The translations under genes and the position numbers were made by a program. The notes beneath the pieces are model-generated. The model ran no database searches, was not told the DNA's origin, and was given only the letters and a program-made list of their open reading frames with translations. Shown one piece after another: positions 1 through 6,596 of a stretch of DNA of 64,000 nucleotides (its first letter is position 1; each line of letters begins with the position of its first letter). Origin of the DNA: Streptomyces vinaceus (lineage in GTDB: Bacteria; Actinomycetota; Actinomycetes; Streptomycetales; Streptomycetaceae); contig NZ_CP023692.1 of the NCBI RefSeq assembly GCF_008704935.1, positions 682,001 to 746,000 on the forward strand, in the 5' to 3' direction.

Positions 1-1
1 C

Positions 2-1915
2 GACGAGTACCTCCAGGAGTACCGGGGCGAACACGACATCCGCTCCACCTGGCAGGCACGTGAGCGCATCGTCGTGGGTCTGACCGGCGGACCGGAGGGA
101 CGTACGCTCATCCGGCGCGCGGCCCGGCTCGCCGAGAAGGGCGCGGGCGGCGAGGTCCTGGCCGTCTACATCGCCGCCAGCGACGGGCTCACCTCCGCCT
201 CCCCCAAGGAACTGGCCGTCCAGCGCACCCTGGTCGAGGACCTCGGCGGCACCTTCCACCACGTCATAGGCGACAGCGTCCCCGACGCGCTGCTGGAGTT
301 CGCCCGCGGGTGCAACGCCACCCAGATCGTGCTGGGCGTCAGCCGACGGCGCTCCTGGCAGTCCGTGTTCCGCCCGGGTGTCAGCGCCACCGTCGCCCGC
401 GAATCGGGCCCGGACCTCGACGTCCACATCGTCACCCACGACGAGGCCGCCAAGGGTCGCAGCGGCCTGCCCGTCGCACGCGGCGCGCGGCTGGGCCGCT
501 CCCGCATCATCTGGGGCTGGCTCACCGGCATCGCCGGCCCCGCACTGCTCACCGTGCTGCTCAGCCGGCTCGTCCCCGAGCTCGGTCTCGCCAACGACAT
601 GCTGCTCTTCCTCACGTTCACGGTGGCGGCGGCCCTGCTCGGCGGGCTGCTGCCCGCGCTCGCCTCGGCGGCGTTCGGGTCGCTGCTGCTGAACTACTAC
701 TTCACACCGCCGCTGCACGAGTTCACGATCTCCGACCCGAAGAACATCGTCGCCATCGCGATCTTCGTCGGTGTCGCGGTGTCGGTGGCCTCCGTGGTCG
801 ACCTGGCGGCGCGGCGCACGCACCAGGCCGCCCGTCTGCGCGCCGAATCCGAGATCCTCTCCTTCCTCGCCGGCAGCGTCCTGCGCGGTGAGAACTCCCT
901 CGACGCGCTGCTGGAGCGGCTTCGCGAGACCTTCGCCATGCAGTCGGTGGTCCTCCTGGAACGCAGCAGCGAGGTGGACCCCTGGACGACGGCGGCGTCC
1001 GTCGGCGCCAGTCCCGTCAGCCGGCCCGAGGACGCGGATGTCGACCTCCCCATGGGCGACACCATGGCCCTCGCCCTCACGGGCCGGGTCCTTCCCGCCG
1101 AGGACCGCCGCGTCCTGGGCGCCTTCGCCGCCCAGGCCGCCGTCGTACTCGACCGCCAGCGCCTCGTCGACGAGGCCGAGAGGTCCCGCGAACTCGCCGA
1201 GGCCAACCGCATCCGCACCGCGCTCCTGGCCGCCGTCAGCCACGACCTGCGCACCCCGCTCGCCGGGATCAAGGCCTCCGTCACCTCCCTGCGCTCCGAC
1301 GACGTCGAATGGTCCGAGGACGACAAGGCCGAACTCCTCGAAGGCATCGAGGACGGCGCCGACCGCCTCGCCGCCCTGATCGGCAACCTCCTCGACATGT
1401 CCCGCCTCAACACCGGCACCGTCGTCCCGCTGATCCGCGAAACGGATCTCGACGAGGTCGTCCCCATGGCCCTGGGCGGCGTGCCCGAGCACAGCGTCGC
1501 GCTCGACATCCCCGAGACCCTGCCGATGGTCGCCGTCGACCGGGGCCTCCTGGAGCGGGCCGTCGCCAACATCGTCGAGAACGCCGTCAAGTACAGCCCC
1601 GACGGCCAGCCCGTCCACGTCTCCGCCAGCGCGCTCGCCAGCCGCGTCGAGCTGCGCGTCGTCGACCGGGGCCCCGGCGTCCCGGACGAGGCCAAGAACC
1701 GCATCTTCGAACCCTTCCAGCGCCACGGCGACGCCCCGCGCGGCGCCGGCGTCGGCCTCGGCCTGGCCGTGGCCCGCGGCTTCACCGAGGCCATCGGAGG
1801 CACCCTCACCGCCGAGGACACCCCGGGCGGCGGCCTCACCATGGTCATCACGCTCCCCATAGCAGGAGACGCCGCTCCGGTAGCGCCGGAGCTCCCGACG
1901 TCTGCGGTCACCTGA
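2..1915 (+). CDS. kdpD: KdpD sensor histidine kinase, C-terminal part (5' end outside window)
   Basis: The reading frame is open from base 2, so the gene begins upstream and the N-terminal KdpD signalling domain is outside the window. The 637 visible residues run through a universal-stress-like domain (GLTGGPEGRTLIRRAARLA near the start), four membrane segments (roughly bases 490-800), a GAF-like region, the H-box SHDLRTPL with the phospho-acceptor His codon at 1241-1243, and an ATPase domain with an N-box (NIVENAVKYSPDG) and glycine boxes (GVGLGLAV). KdpD senses K+ limitation or turgor and phosphorylates KdpE to induce the Kdp K+-ATPase. All kinase motifs are present, so this copy looks functional, unlike the second copy at 6597. 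No kdpE follows; a strong hairpin ends the unit 88 bp later. Confidence 0.93.
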   Translation, partial: DEYLQEYRGEHDIRSTWQARERIVVGLTGGPEGRTLIRRAARLAEKGAGGEVLAVYIAASDGLTSASPKELAVQRTLVEDLGGTFHHVIGDSVPDALLEFARGCNATQIVLGVSRRRSWQSVFRPGVSATVARESGPDLDVHIVTHDEAAKGRSGLPVARGARLGRSRIIWGWLTGIAGPALLTVLLSRLVPELGLANDMLLFLTFTVAAALLGGLLPALASAAFGSLLLNYYFTPPLHEFTISDPKNIVAIAIFVGVAVSVASVVDLAARRTHQAARLRAESEILSFLAGSVLRGENSLDALLERLRETFAMQSVVLLERSSEVDPWTTAASVGASPVSRPEDADVDLPMGDTMALALTGRVLPAEDRRVLGAFAAQAAVVLDRQRLVDEAERSRELAEANRIRTALLAAVSHDLRTPLAGIKASVTSLRSDDVEWSEDDKAELLEGIEDGADRLAALIGNLLDMSRLNTGTVVPLIRETDLDEVVPMALGGVPEHSVALDIPETLPMVAVDRGLLERAVANIVENAVKYSPDGQPVHVSASALASRVELRVVDRGPGVPDEAKNRIFEPFQRHGDAPRGAGVGLGLAVARGFTEAIGGTLTAEDTPGGGLTMVITLPIAGDAAPVAPELPTSAVT

Positions 1916-2002
1916 CGACGGGGCGACCGGCAGACCGACTCAAGCCGATGATCGCGGCCAGTGGCACCAGGGCCCGAGCAGAGGCTGACGACGGGAACAC
2001 GC

Positions 2003-2048
2003 GAGCCGTCCGGCTCTGGTGTCCCCACACCGGAGAGCCGGACGGCTC
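2003..2048 (+). terminator. Strong hairpin after kdpD
   Basis: Two perfectly complementary 15-nt arms (2003-2017 and 2034-2048, GAGCCGTCCGGCTCT type) enclose a smaller GGTGT/ACACC stem. There is no T-run, which is usual in Streptomyces. It sits 88 bp after the kdpD stop. From here to 2345 I see no convincing gene. Confidence 0.8.
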
Positions 2049-2345
2049 ATGTGCTGTGCGACGGGTGACCGGCACGCGGTCGCATCGGCCCGTACCCCCA
2101 CGGTGGGACCGTGCGCCCTCGGGCGGTGTTCAGGTCACCGCCCCCCGGCCGCGTGCCGCCGGTCCGTCGTCCGGCTCCATCGCCACACCAGTCTGCTCCG
2201 GGCGGACGACTCCGGCAGTACTCCTTGACGGGTTCCTTCCGCACGGAAGTCGATCTTTGATGCGGCTCTGACGAAGGTCATCAGAAGGCCGTCAAGAAGC
2301 CTTCGAGCGCTTGCCCCCGGGTCCCCGATGCGCTGGGATTGCGCC

Positions 2346-2450
2346 ATGAACAGCGGTCCGCGCCACGACGATCGGCCACCGTCACGGCCGAGCCGTGCCG
2401 GGGTCACGTCGGTGCGGCCGACGGCGCCCGCTGTCCGCCCGGCCCTCTGA
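2346..2450 (+). CDS. Candidate 34-residue leader ORF, copy 1
   Basis: A short ATG-initiated frame begins MNSGPRHDDRPP and lies 263 bp before the SDR start. The first 35 bases after its initial A recur with two mismatches at 3758-3792, about 265 bp before the GNAT gene, where they encode NSGLRHDDRPP. Conservation ends soon after the PP. It could be a regulatory leader peptide or the coding end of a duplicated, decayed gene. No clear Shine-Dalgarno is visible. The rest of 2049-2608 contains nothing else I can support. Confidence 0.3.
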   Translation: MNSGPRHDDRPPSRPSRAGVTSVRPTAPAVRPAL

Positions 2451-2608
2451 CCTCGGCCGCGCGTCCTCCCCGTACCTGCCGTCAGCCCCTTGGGCGCTGA
2501 CCGAGGCCGCGTACGCATCCTCACCTCCACCGCATGGACCGAGCCCACGCCCCGGCCTCTCGCCCGGGCGCCGGGCGCTTCGGCCATGCCCGCTTCCAGG
2601 GAATCGCC

Positions 2609-3415
2609 ATGTCTTCATCTCTCTCCGGACGTACCGTCCTCGTCACCGGCGCCACCTCCGGCATCGGCTACGAGACCGCCCGCCGGCTCGCCGAGCGCGG
2701 CGCCACCGTCCTCCTCCACGGCCGTACGCCCGAGGAGGCCCAGGCCGCAACCGACCGGCTCGTGGCCACCGCCGGGGTGGACGGCGCCCGTCTCCGGCCG
2801 CTCGCGGCCGACTTCGTGCGCCTGGAGGAGGTCGAGAGCCTCGCCCACGCCGTCGTACGGGAGCACCCGCGCCTGGACGTACTCGTCAACAACGCGGCCA
2901 TCGCCGCACCCGAACGACACACGCTCACGGCCGACGGCAACGAGATCTCCTTCCAGGTCAACTTCCTGGCCCACTACCTCCTCACGACGATGCTGGAGCC
3001 CGCGCTGACCAGCGACCCCGGCGGGCGCGTGGTCAACGTCTCCTCCGCGCTCCACCGAACGGGCGCCATCCAGTGGAACGACCCGCAGCGCGTGCGGCGT
3101 TACTCGCGGCTCGCCGCGTACGCCCAGTCGCAGCTCGCGCTGACCGTCTTCGCCGCCGACCCGCGCGTCACCGCCGTCTCCGTCGACCCCGGCGTGTGCG
3201 AGACCGGCCTTCTCCCGCTGTACGGGCACGAAGGTGCGCCGGCCGCCGAGGGTGCGGGGCACGTCGTACGGCTCTGCGACCCGGCCACCGAGATCGTCAA
3301 CGGCGCCTACTACGACCGCTCCGCGCGCGTCGCCCCGGCGATCGCCGCCACCGAGGAGCGCACCGTCAAGCGCCTCAACAAGCTCGCCGACCTCCTCGTC
3401 GGCCACACCGCCTGA
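2609..3415 (+). CDS. Short-chain dehydrogenase-like protein lacking the catalytic lysine
   Basis: A 268-residue Rossmann protein with the cofactor motif TGATSGIG near the N terminus, the NNAA motif, and a NVSS catalytic serine, as in SDRs related to retinol and WWOX-type dehydrogenases. The usual YxxSK active site reads YAQSQ, so the catalytic lysine is glutamine, and the helix after it is shorter than usual. It may be a non-catalytic or altered NAD(P)-binding protein. The ATG at 2609 is chosen because AGGGA precedes it; an upstream in-frame ATG at 2534 has no ribosome site. A bL37-like gene follows 14 bp downstream, probably co-transcribed. Confidence 0.85.
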   Translation: MSSSLSGRTVLVTGATSGIGYETARRLAERGATVLLHGRTPEEAQAATDRLVATAGVDGARLRPLAADFVRLEEVESLAHAVVREHPRLDVLVNNAAIAAPERHTLTADGNEISFQVNFLAHYLLTTMLEPALTSDPGGRVVNVSSALHRTGAIQWNDPQRVRRYSRLAAYAQSQLALTVFAADPRVTAVSVDPGVCETGLLPLYGHEGAPAAEGAGHVVRLCDPATEIVNGAYYDRSARVAPAIAATEERTVKRLNKLADLLVGHTA

Positions 3416-3429
3416 AGGGATCCACGGAC

Positions 3430-3504
3430 ATGTCCAAGCGCGCACGCAAGAAGAGGGCCCGCCGCAAGAAGGGCTCCCACCAAGGCAGCAAACCCAACTG
3501 CTAG
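3430..3504 (+). CDS. bL37-type small ribosomal protein (24 aa)
   Basis: ATG at 3430 is preceded by GAAGGGA just after the SDR stop. The product is 24 residues, mostly Lys and Arg (MSKRARKKRARRKKG), ending in GSKPNC. Actinobacterial bL37, a 24-residue protein of the large ribosomal subunit, has the same length and layout: basic N-terminal half, then an NHGKRPN-like tail. Here that tail is changed (SHQGSKPNC) and ends in cysteine, suggesting a paralogue rather than the housekeeping copy. The assignment rests on family memory and length, not on a search. Confidence 0.65.
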   Translation: MSKRARKKRARRKKGSHQGSKPNC

Positions 3505-3840
3505 ACATCGACCCACCGCTACGGTCCGCGGGCCCGGTTCTGGACGAACGCCCAGGACGCGGCCTCGGACCCCGCTCGGGACTTCGTCCAGGCCGGCGTC
3601 GACGGGACGAGAGTCCACGGGTTCATCACGGGCGAGTACGTCAACGGCCTCGACCCGTTCGAAGAACTGCACCCGCCGGTCATGCGGTATCAGAGCCGTG
3701 TCAAGGACTGGCCGACTGCCTTGAGGCGTGCCCCGCAAGGCAGTTGGATGAGTGATGTGAACAGCGGTCTGCGCCACGACGACCGGCCACCGCATACGGT
3801 GCGCCTGGTCTCGCGCGCCGCTCACCTGCCGGTGCGCTGA
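3505..3840 (+). pseudogene. Coding-like remnant of unknown family, no start codon
   Basis: The frame is open from the bL37-like stop to the TGA at 3838-3840. Between about 3520 and 3735 it has strong G/C third-position bias and reads like a real protein (RARFWTNAQDAAS, then GFITGEYVNGLDPFEEL, then HPPVMRYQSRVKDW). No start with a ribosome site lies ahead of this block, so it looks like an internal or C-terminal piece of a lost gene. Its last third is the repeat-derived NSGLRHDDRPP segment, in the same frame. I do not recognise the family. Confidence 0.4.
3757..3840 (+). CDS. Candidate 27-residue leader ORF, copy 2
   Basis: GTG at 3757 (or ATG at 3748) would give a short peptide beginning VNSGLRHDDRPP. 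Bases 3758-3792 repeat 2347-2381 with two mismatches. It is followed 60 bp later by a strong hairpin and then by the GNAT gene, an arrangement that resembles a translated leader plus attenuator. It may equally be only the 3' end of the coding remnant, since the frame is shared. Confidence 0.3.
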   Translation: MNSGLRHDDRPPHTVRLVSRAAHLPVR

Positions 3841-3899
3841 CGCACCGTTCCCGGACCGCGGCCGCCCGCCCCCGCCCGTATCGCGTGCGGCCGCCTCCA

Positions 3900-3931
3900 C
3901 CCGGTGCCTGTCCCGTCGGGCAGGCACCGGG
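3900..3931 (+). terminator. Hairpin in the leader of the GNAT gene
   Basis: Arms CCCGGTGCCTG (3900-3910) and CAGGCACCGGG (3921-3931) are perfectly complementary over 11 bp around a 10-nt loop. It lies 60 bp after the small leader ORF and 93 bp before the GNAT start. It could end upstream transcription or act as an attenuator. No T-run follows. Confidence 0.55.
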
Positions 3932-4024
3932 CCCCGAGGCGAACCCACCCCGGGACGACGGCCGCCCGTCAGCGGGCACCCCGCTCCCCCTGCATCACAG
4001 CCCGCGCACCACAAGGGAGAGTTG

Positions 4025-4816
4025 ATGATCGAAATCTCGCCGCGGCGACTGCCCGCCCTGAGCCGGTGGTTTCCCACCGGCTCCCCCGGTCTCGGGGCAC
4101 TCGCCGAGCACGTACTGACCACGGGCGCCGGCTGCTGGTGGGCCGATCGCCTCGACCGGCCCCGCGTCCTCGCCGTCACCTGCACGGACCACGTGTTGCT
4201 GCGCGGCGACCCGAGCGCGCTCGACCCGGATGCCCTGGCCCCGTTCGCGGACCGGTACGTCGAGGGGCCTCCACCCTTCTGGCCCGCCCTCGGGACCGCT
4301 TTCGAGCGCGTCATCTCCTGGGAACGGATGCTGTACGTCCACCAGGCTCGGGCAGCGGTGCCCCTCCCCCGTGTGCCGCGTGGCGTGACGGTACGGCGGC
4401 TGACACCCGAGGACGGTCCGGCACTGGCCGAGCTGCACTCCGATAACGCCTGGATCCACGCCAGTTGGGGTGGCCCCTCCCGGCTGGCCGCCTCGGGCCA
4501 TGCCTGGGCCGCCTTCGCCAAGGGCCGGCTCCTCTCCGTCGCCTGCACCTACTTCCTCGGCAGCGCCTACGAGGACATCGCGGTCGTCACCGTGCCCGAT
4601 CGCCGCCGTGAACGCCTCGCCCTGGCCTGCCTCGCCGGCTTGACCGCCGATGTCCAGGCACGCGGACGTACCGCGAGCTGGTGCTGCTCGCGCGACAACC
4701 GACCCAGTCGGCTGCTGGCCTGGACGGCCGGGTTCCGGCTCACCCGTGAGTACGTTCACCACGCCACCGGCCGCGCCCTGGCCCGCACGGTGACGGCGAT
4801 CCCGGCGCACGCTTGA
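4025..4816 (+). CDS. GNAT-family N-acetyltransferase
   Basis: A 263-residue protein. The C-terminal half carries GNAT features: a beta strand with VTVRRLTPEDGPALAELH, then a segment resembling the acetyl-CoA loop region (VPDRRRERLALACLAGLTADVQARG) and the late strand SRLLAWTAGFRL. The N-terminal half resembles the two-domain GNAT_acetyltran proteins of actinobacteria. The substrate cannot be predicted. ATG at 4025 follows AAGGGAGAG; a TTG one codon earlier is less likely. It lies behind a small leader ORF and hairpin, so expression may be attenuated. Confidence 0.8.
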   Translation: MIEISPRRLPALSRWFPTGSPGLGALAEHVLTTGAGCWWADRLDRPRVLAVTCTDHVLLRGDPSALDPDALAPFADRYVEGPPPFWPALGTAFERVISWERMLYVHQARAAVPLPRVPRGVTVRRLTPEDGPALAELHSDNAWIHASWGGPSRLAASGHAWAAFAKGRLLSVACTYFLGSAYEDIAVVTVPDRRRERLALACLAGLTADVQARGRTASWCCSRDNRPSRLLAWTAGFRLTREYVHHATGRALARTVTAIPAHA

Positions 4817-4857
4817 GCGAGGCGCCGGCGCCGCCTCACCGGTGTGCTGCGCACTCG

Positions 4858-5334
4858 TCACAGCCCGCCCCGACGGGCCACCGCCCACTCGGCCAGACCC
4901 GTCACCGCCGCCGCCCCCAGCGTCCCCGCGGCCCACAGGGTCACGGAGCCGGCCTGCCGCCAGTCCGCGTGGTCCAGGTTCGCCCTCACAACGGACGCCT
5001 GCGCGCCGACGAGGAGCACACCCCCGGAGATCAACCCCGGCACGGATCGCCCGCGCGTCTCCGGATCCGAGGTCACCCTCCCGCGCCAACGCCCCAGGGC
5101 GACGATCAGAAGCGCGAGGACCACCCAGATCAAGGCCGGGAAGAACGCCGCTGCCCACAGGGGCATCGAGCCGTCCGGTCCGCCGTCGCCGGCGGACCAG
5201 TGGGTCGCCAGCCGCTCCGGCAGCCGGCTGCTCGTGACCCACGGAAGTCCGACGAGAACGGCGGTGACCATCGCGCACCACACCGCGATGCCCCACCACG
5301 CCCCTCCGCGCTTCCGCTCCGTACCCTCACTCAT
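4858..5334 (-). CDS. DUF1648-family integral membrane protein
   Basis: 158 residues. After a basic N terminus (MSEGTERKRGG) there is a membrane segment, then the DUF1648 signature LPERLATHWSAGDGGPDGSMP, and three more hydrophobic segments. SdpI-like proteins share this domain, but no substrate or partner is known here. ATG at 5334 follows AAGGGG at good spacing. It is convergent with the GNAT gene and downstream of the decayed antiporter on the same strand. Confidence 0.75.
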   Translation of the reverse strand: MSEGTERKRGGAWWGIAVWCAMVTAVLVGLPWVTSSRLPERLATHWSAGDGGPDGSMPLWAAAFFPALIWVVLALLIVALGRWRGRVTSDPETRGRSVPGLISGGVLLVGAQASVVRANLDHADWRQAGSVTLWAAGTLGAAAVTGLAEWAVARRGGL

Positions 5335-5437
5335 GCCATCCCCTTGATCGTTTCCATGGAATCGGTCTTGTCGTAGAGCGCACGTGCGACACCTCACGAA
5401 CCGGTCCGCGCACGGCGTACGGCGCACAGCGCGCGGC

Positions 5438-6292
5438 TCAGCTCGCCAGGCACAGCCGTGCCTCCTCCAGGTCCAGAGAGCGCTGGAGGTTCCTGCGGGT
5501 GGTGTCGCTGATGTGGTGTTCGTCGTAGAGCCGCTGGAGTTCGGCCTCCTCCAGGCGGTCGTGAGCGTGTTCGAGTCGGGGCCTGCAGACCGCGCCGAAG
5601 GCGGTCCGCCACCACGTCCGGCACCGCTTCGAGGTCGGACGAAGCCCTGGGCGACGAGGGTGAGGACCACCACGGACGTCGTGAGCCCGAGTACGAGCGG
5701 CCGCTGGTCCAGGGGGCTTCCGTCGTCCGCCAGGACCGGGATCGACAGCGCCGCGGCCAGCGGGACGACGGCCGAGAGCGGCTGGACCCACTGCAGGCGC
5801 GCGGTGACGAGGGTCGCGGCGACCGCCAGCACGCCCGAAGCGTGCACCGCCTCCGCCAGCACGTAGGTGGCGTACGGGGTCGCTAGGGCGATCACGGTCT
5901 CCAGTGCCGGGTCCTCGGTTCTGCGTCGGATCAGCGCCACCATTGCGGCGACGGCTCCCCCGATGAGGGTGCGGAGTGATCAGCGACGCGGTCACCCCGA
6001 CCGCGGCAGCCGAGGCCAGCACCAGGCCGACGGCGAGCACGCTGACCGGCTTCCACACCAGGCGCAGCTCGCGCCAGGACAGTTCCTCCGCGCCGGCGTG
6101 GAGCAGGGGCGGCAGCACGACGAGTCCGATGACTTCGGGACTGACCCGGATCTCGGGGGTGCCCGGTGGCAGCGCGACGACGAGGCCGCCTACAACGAGC
6201 AGCGAGGGAGCGGGGATTCGCCAGCGACGGGCACCCGTGGCCACGAGCGTGGCCAGCACCACGAGGAACAAGACCGTACCGACGCTGCGCAT
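5438..6292 (-). pseudogene. Decayed CPA1-type Na+/H+ antiporter
   Basis: Three pieces of one antiporter lie in two frames. The N terminus from ATG 6292 (RSVGTVLFLVVLATLV through LPPLLHAGAEELSWRELR) covers the first membrane helices. After about 5980 the frame changes and a large middle section is missing. Bases 5943 to about 5640 encode the family segment EDPALETVIALATPYATYVLAEA and later helices. The first frame then resumes with the cytoplasmic tail YDEHHISDTTRRNLQRSLD and DLEEARL, ending at 5438. Family members run to about 500 residues; only around half remains, with at least two disruptions. Not functional as an exchanger. Confidence 0.75.
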
Positions 6293-6402
6293 GCCGCCCC
6301 CACCCGAGTCGACGCGGACCATGCGGTCACGCGACGCCGACCAGGCTTCCCGGCACACCGCCTTCACCCTATCGGTGTATCGGCCGTCAATGCACCGTCA
6401 AA

Positions 6403-6454
6403 GTCCCACTCCCGTGCCGTCAGGAGCGCATCAGGGACGGCACGGGAGTGGGAC
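6403..6454. promoter_or_regulatory. Perfect 19-bp inverted repeat between decayed antiporter and kdpF
   Basis: Arms at 6403-6421 and 6436-6454 are exact reverse complements (GTCCCACTCCCGTGCCGTC and its complement) around a 14-nt loop. The location is a divergent intergenic region, where a terminator is not expected. It may be a relic of a lost upstream transcription unit, an RNA hairpin in the kdpF leader, or an operator. Confidence 0.6.
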
Positions 6455-6504
6455 CGCTGGTGTTCGCTGGTGAGGTTGAGGGCGTCCGGAGGAGTCGGGT
6501 ACGG

Positions 6505-6594
6505 GTGAGTACGGAGAATGTCGTCGGCGCCATCATCGCGGTCTGCCTGGTCGGGTATCTGATCCTGGCGTTCTTCTTTCCCGAGAAGTTCTGA
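6505..6594 (+). CDS. kdpF: KdpF small membrane subunit (29 aa), orphaned
   Basis: GTG at 6505 lies 11 nt after GGAGGA. The 29-residue product starts MSTENVVG, has one hydrophobic helix (AIIAVCLVGYLILAFF), and ends FPEKF, the hallmark of KdpF, the stabilising subunit of the Kdp K+-ATPase. KdpF normally precedes kdpA, kdpB and kdpC. Here only 2 bp separate it from a kdpD-like frame, so kdpABC appear to have been excised. Without them the subunit has no obvious partner at this locus, though the copy upstream of base 1 could have one. Confidence 0.85.
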   Translation: MSTENVVGAIIAVCLVGYLILAFFFPEKF

Positions 6595-6596
6595 GC

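Noticed and set aside
2019..2330. Short plus- and minus-strand frames after the kdpD terminator
   Set aside because: No start signals and no protein-like composition.
2347..3792. Composite transposon flanked by the 35-bp direct repeats
   Set aside because: No transposase, terminal inverted repeats or target-site duplication is visible.
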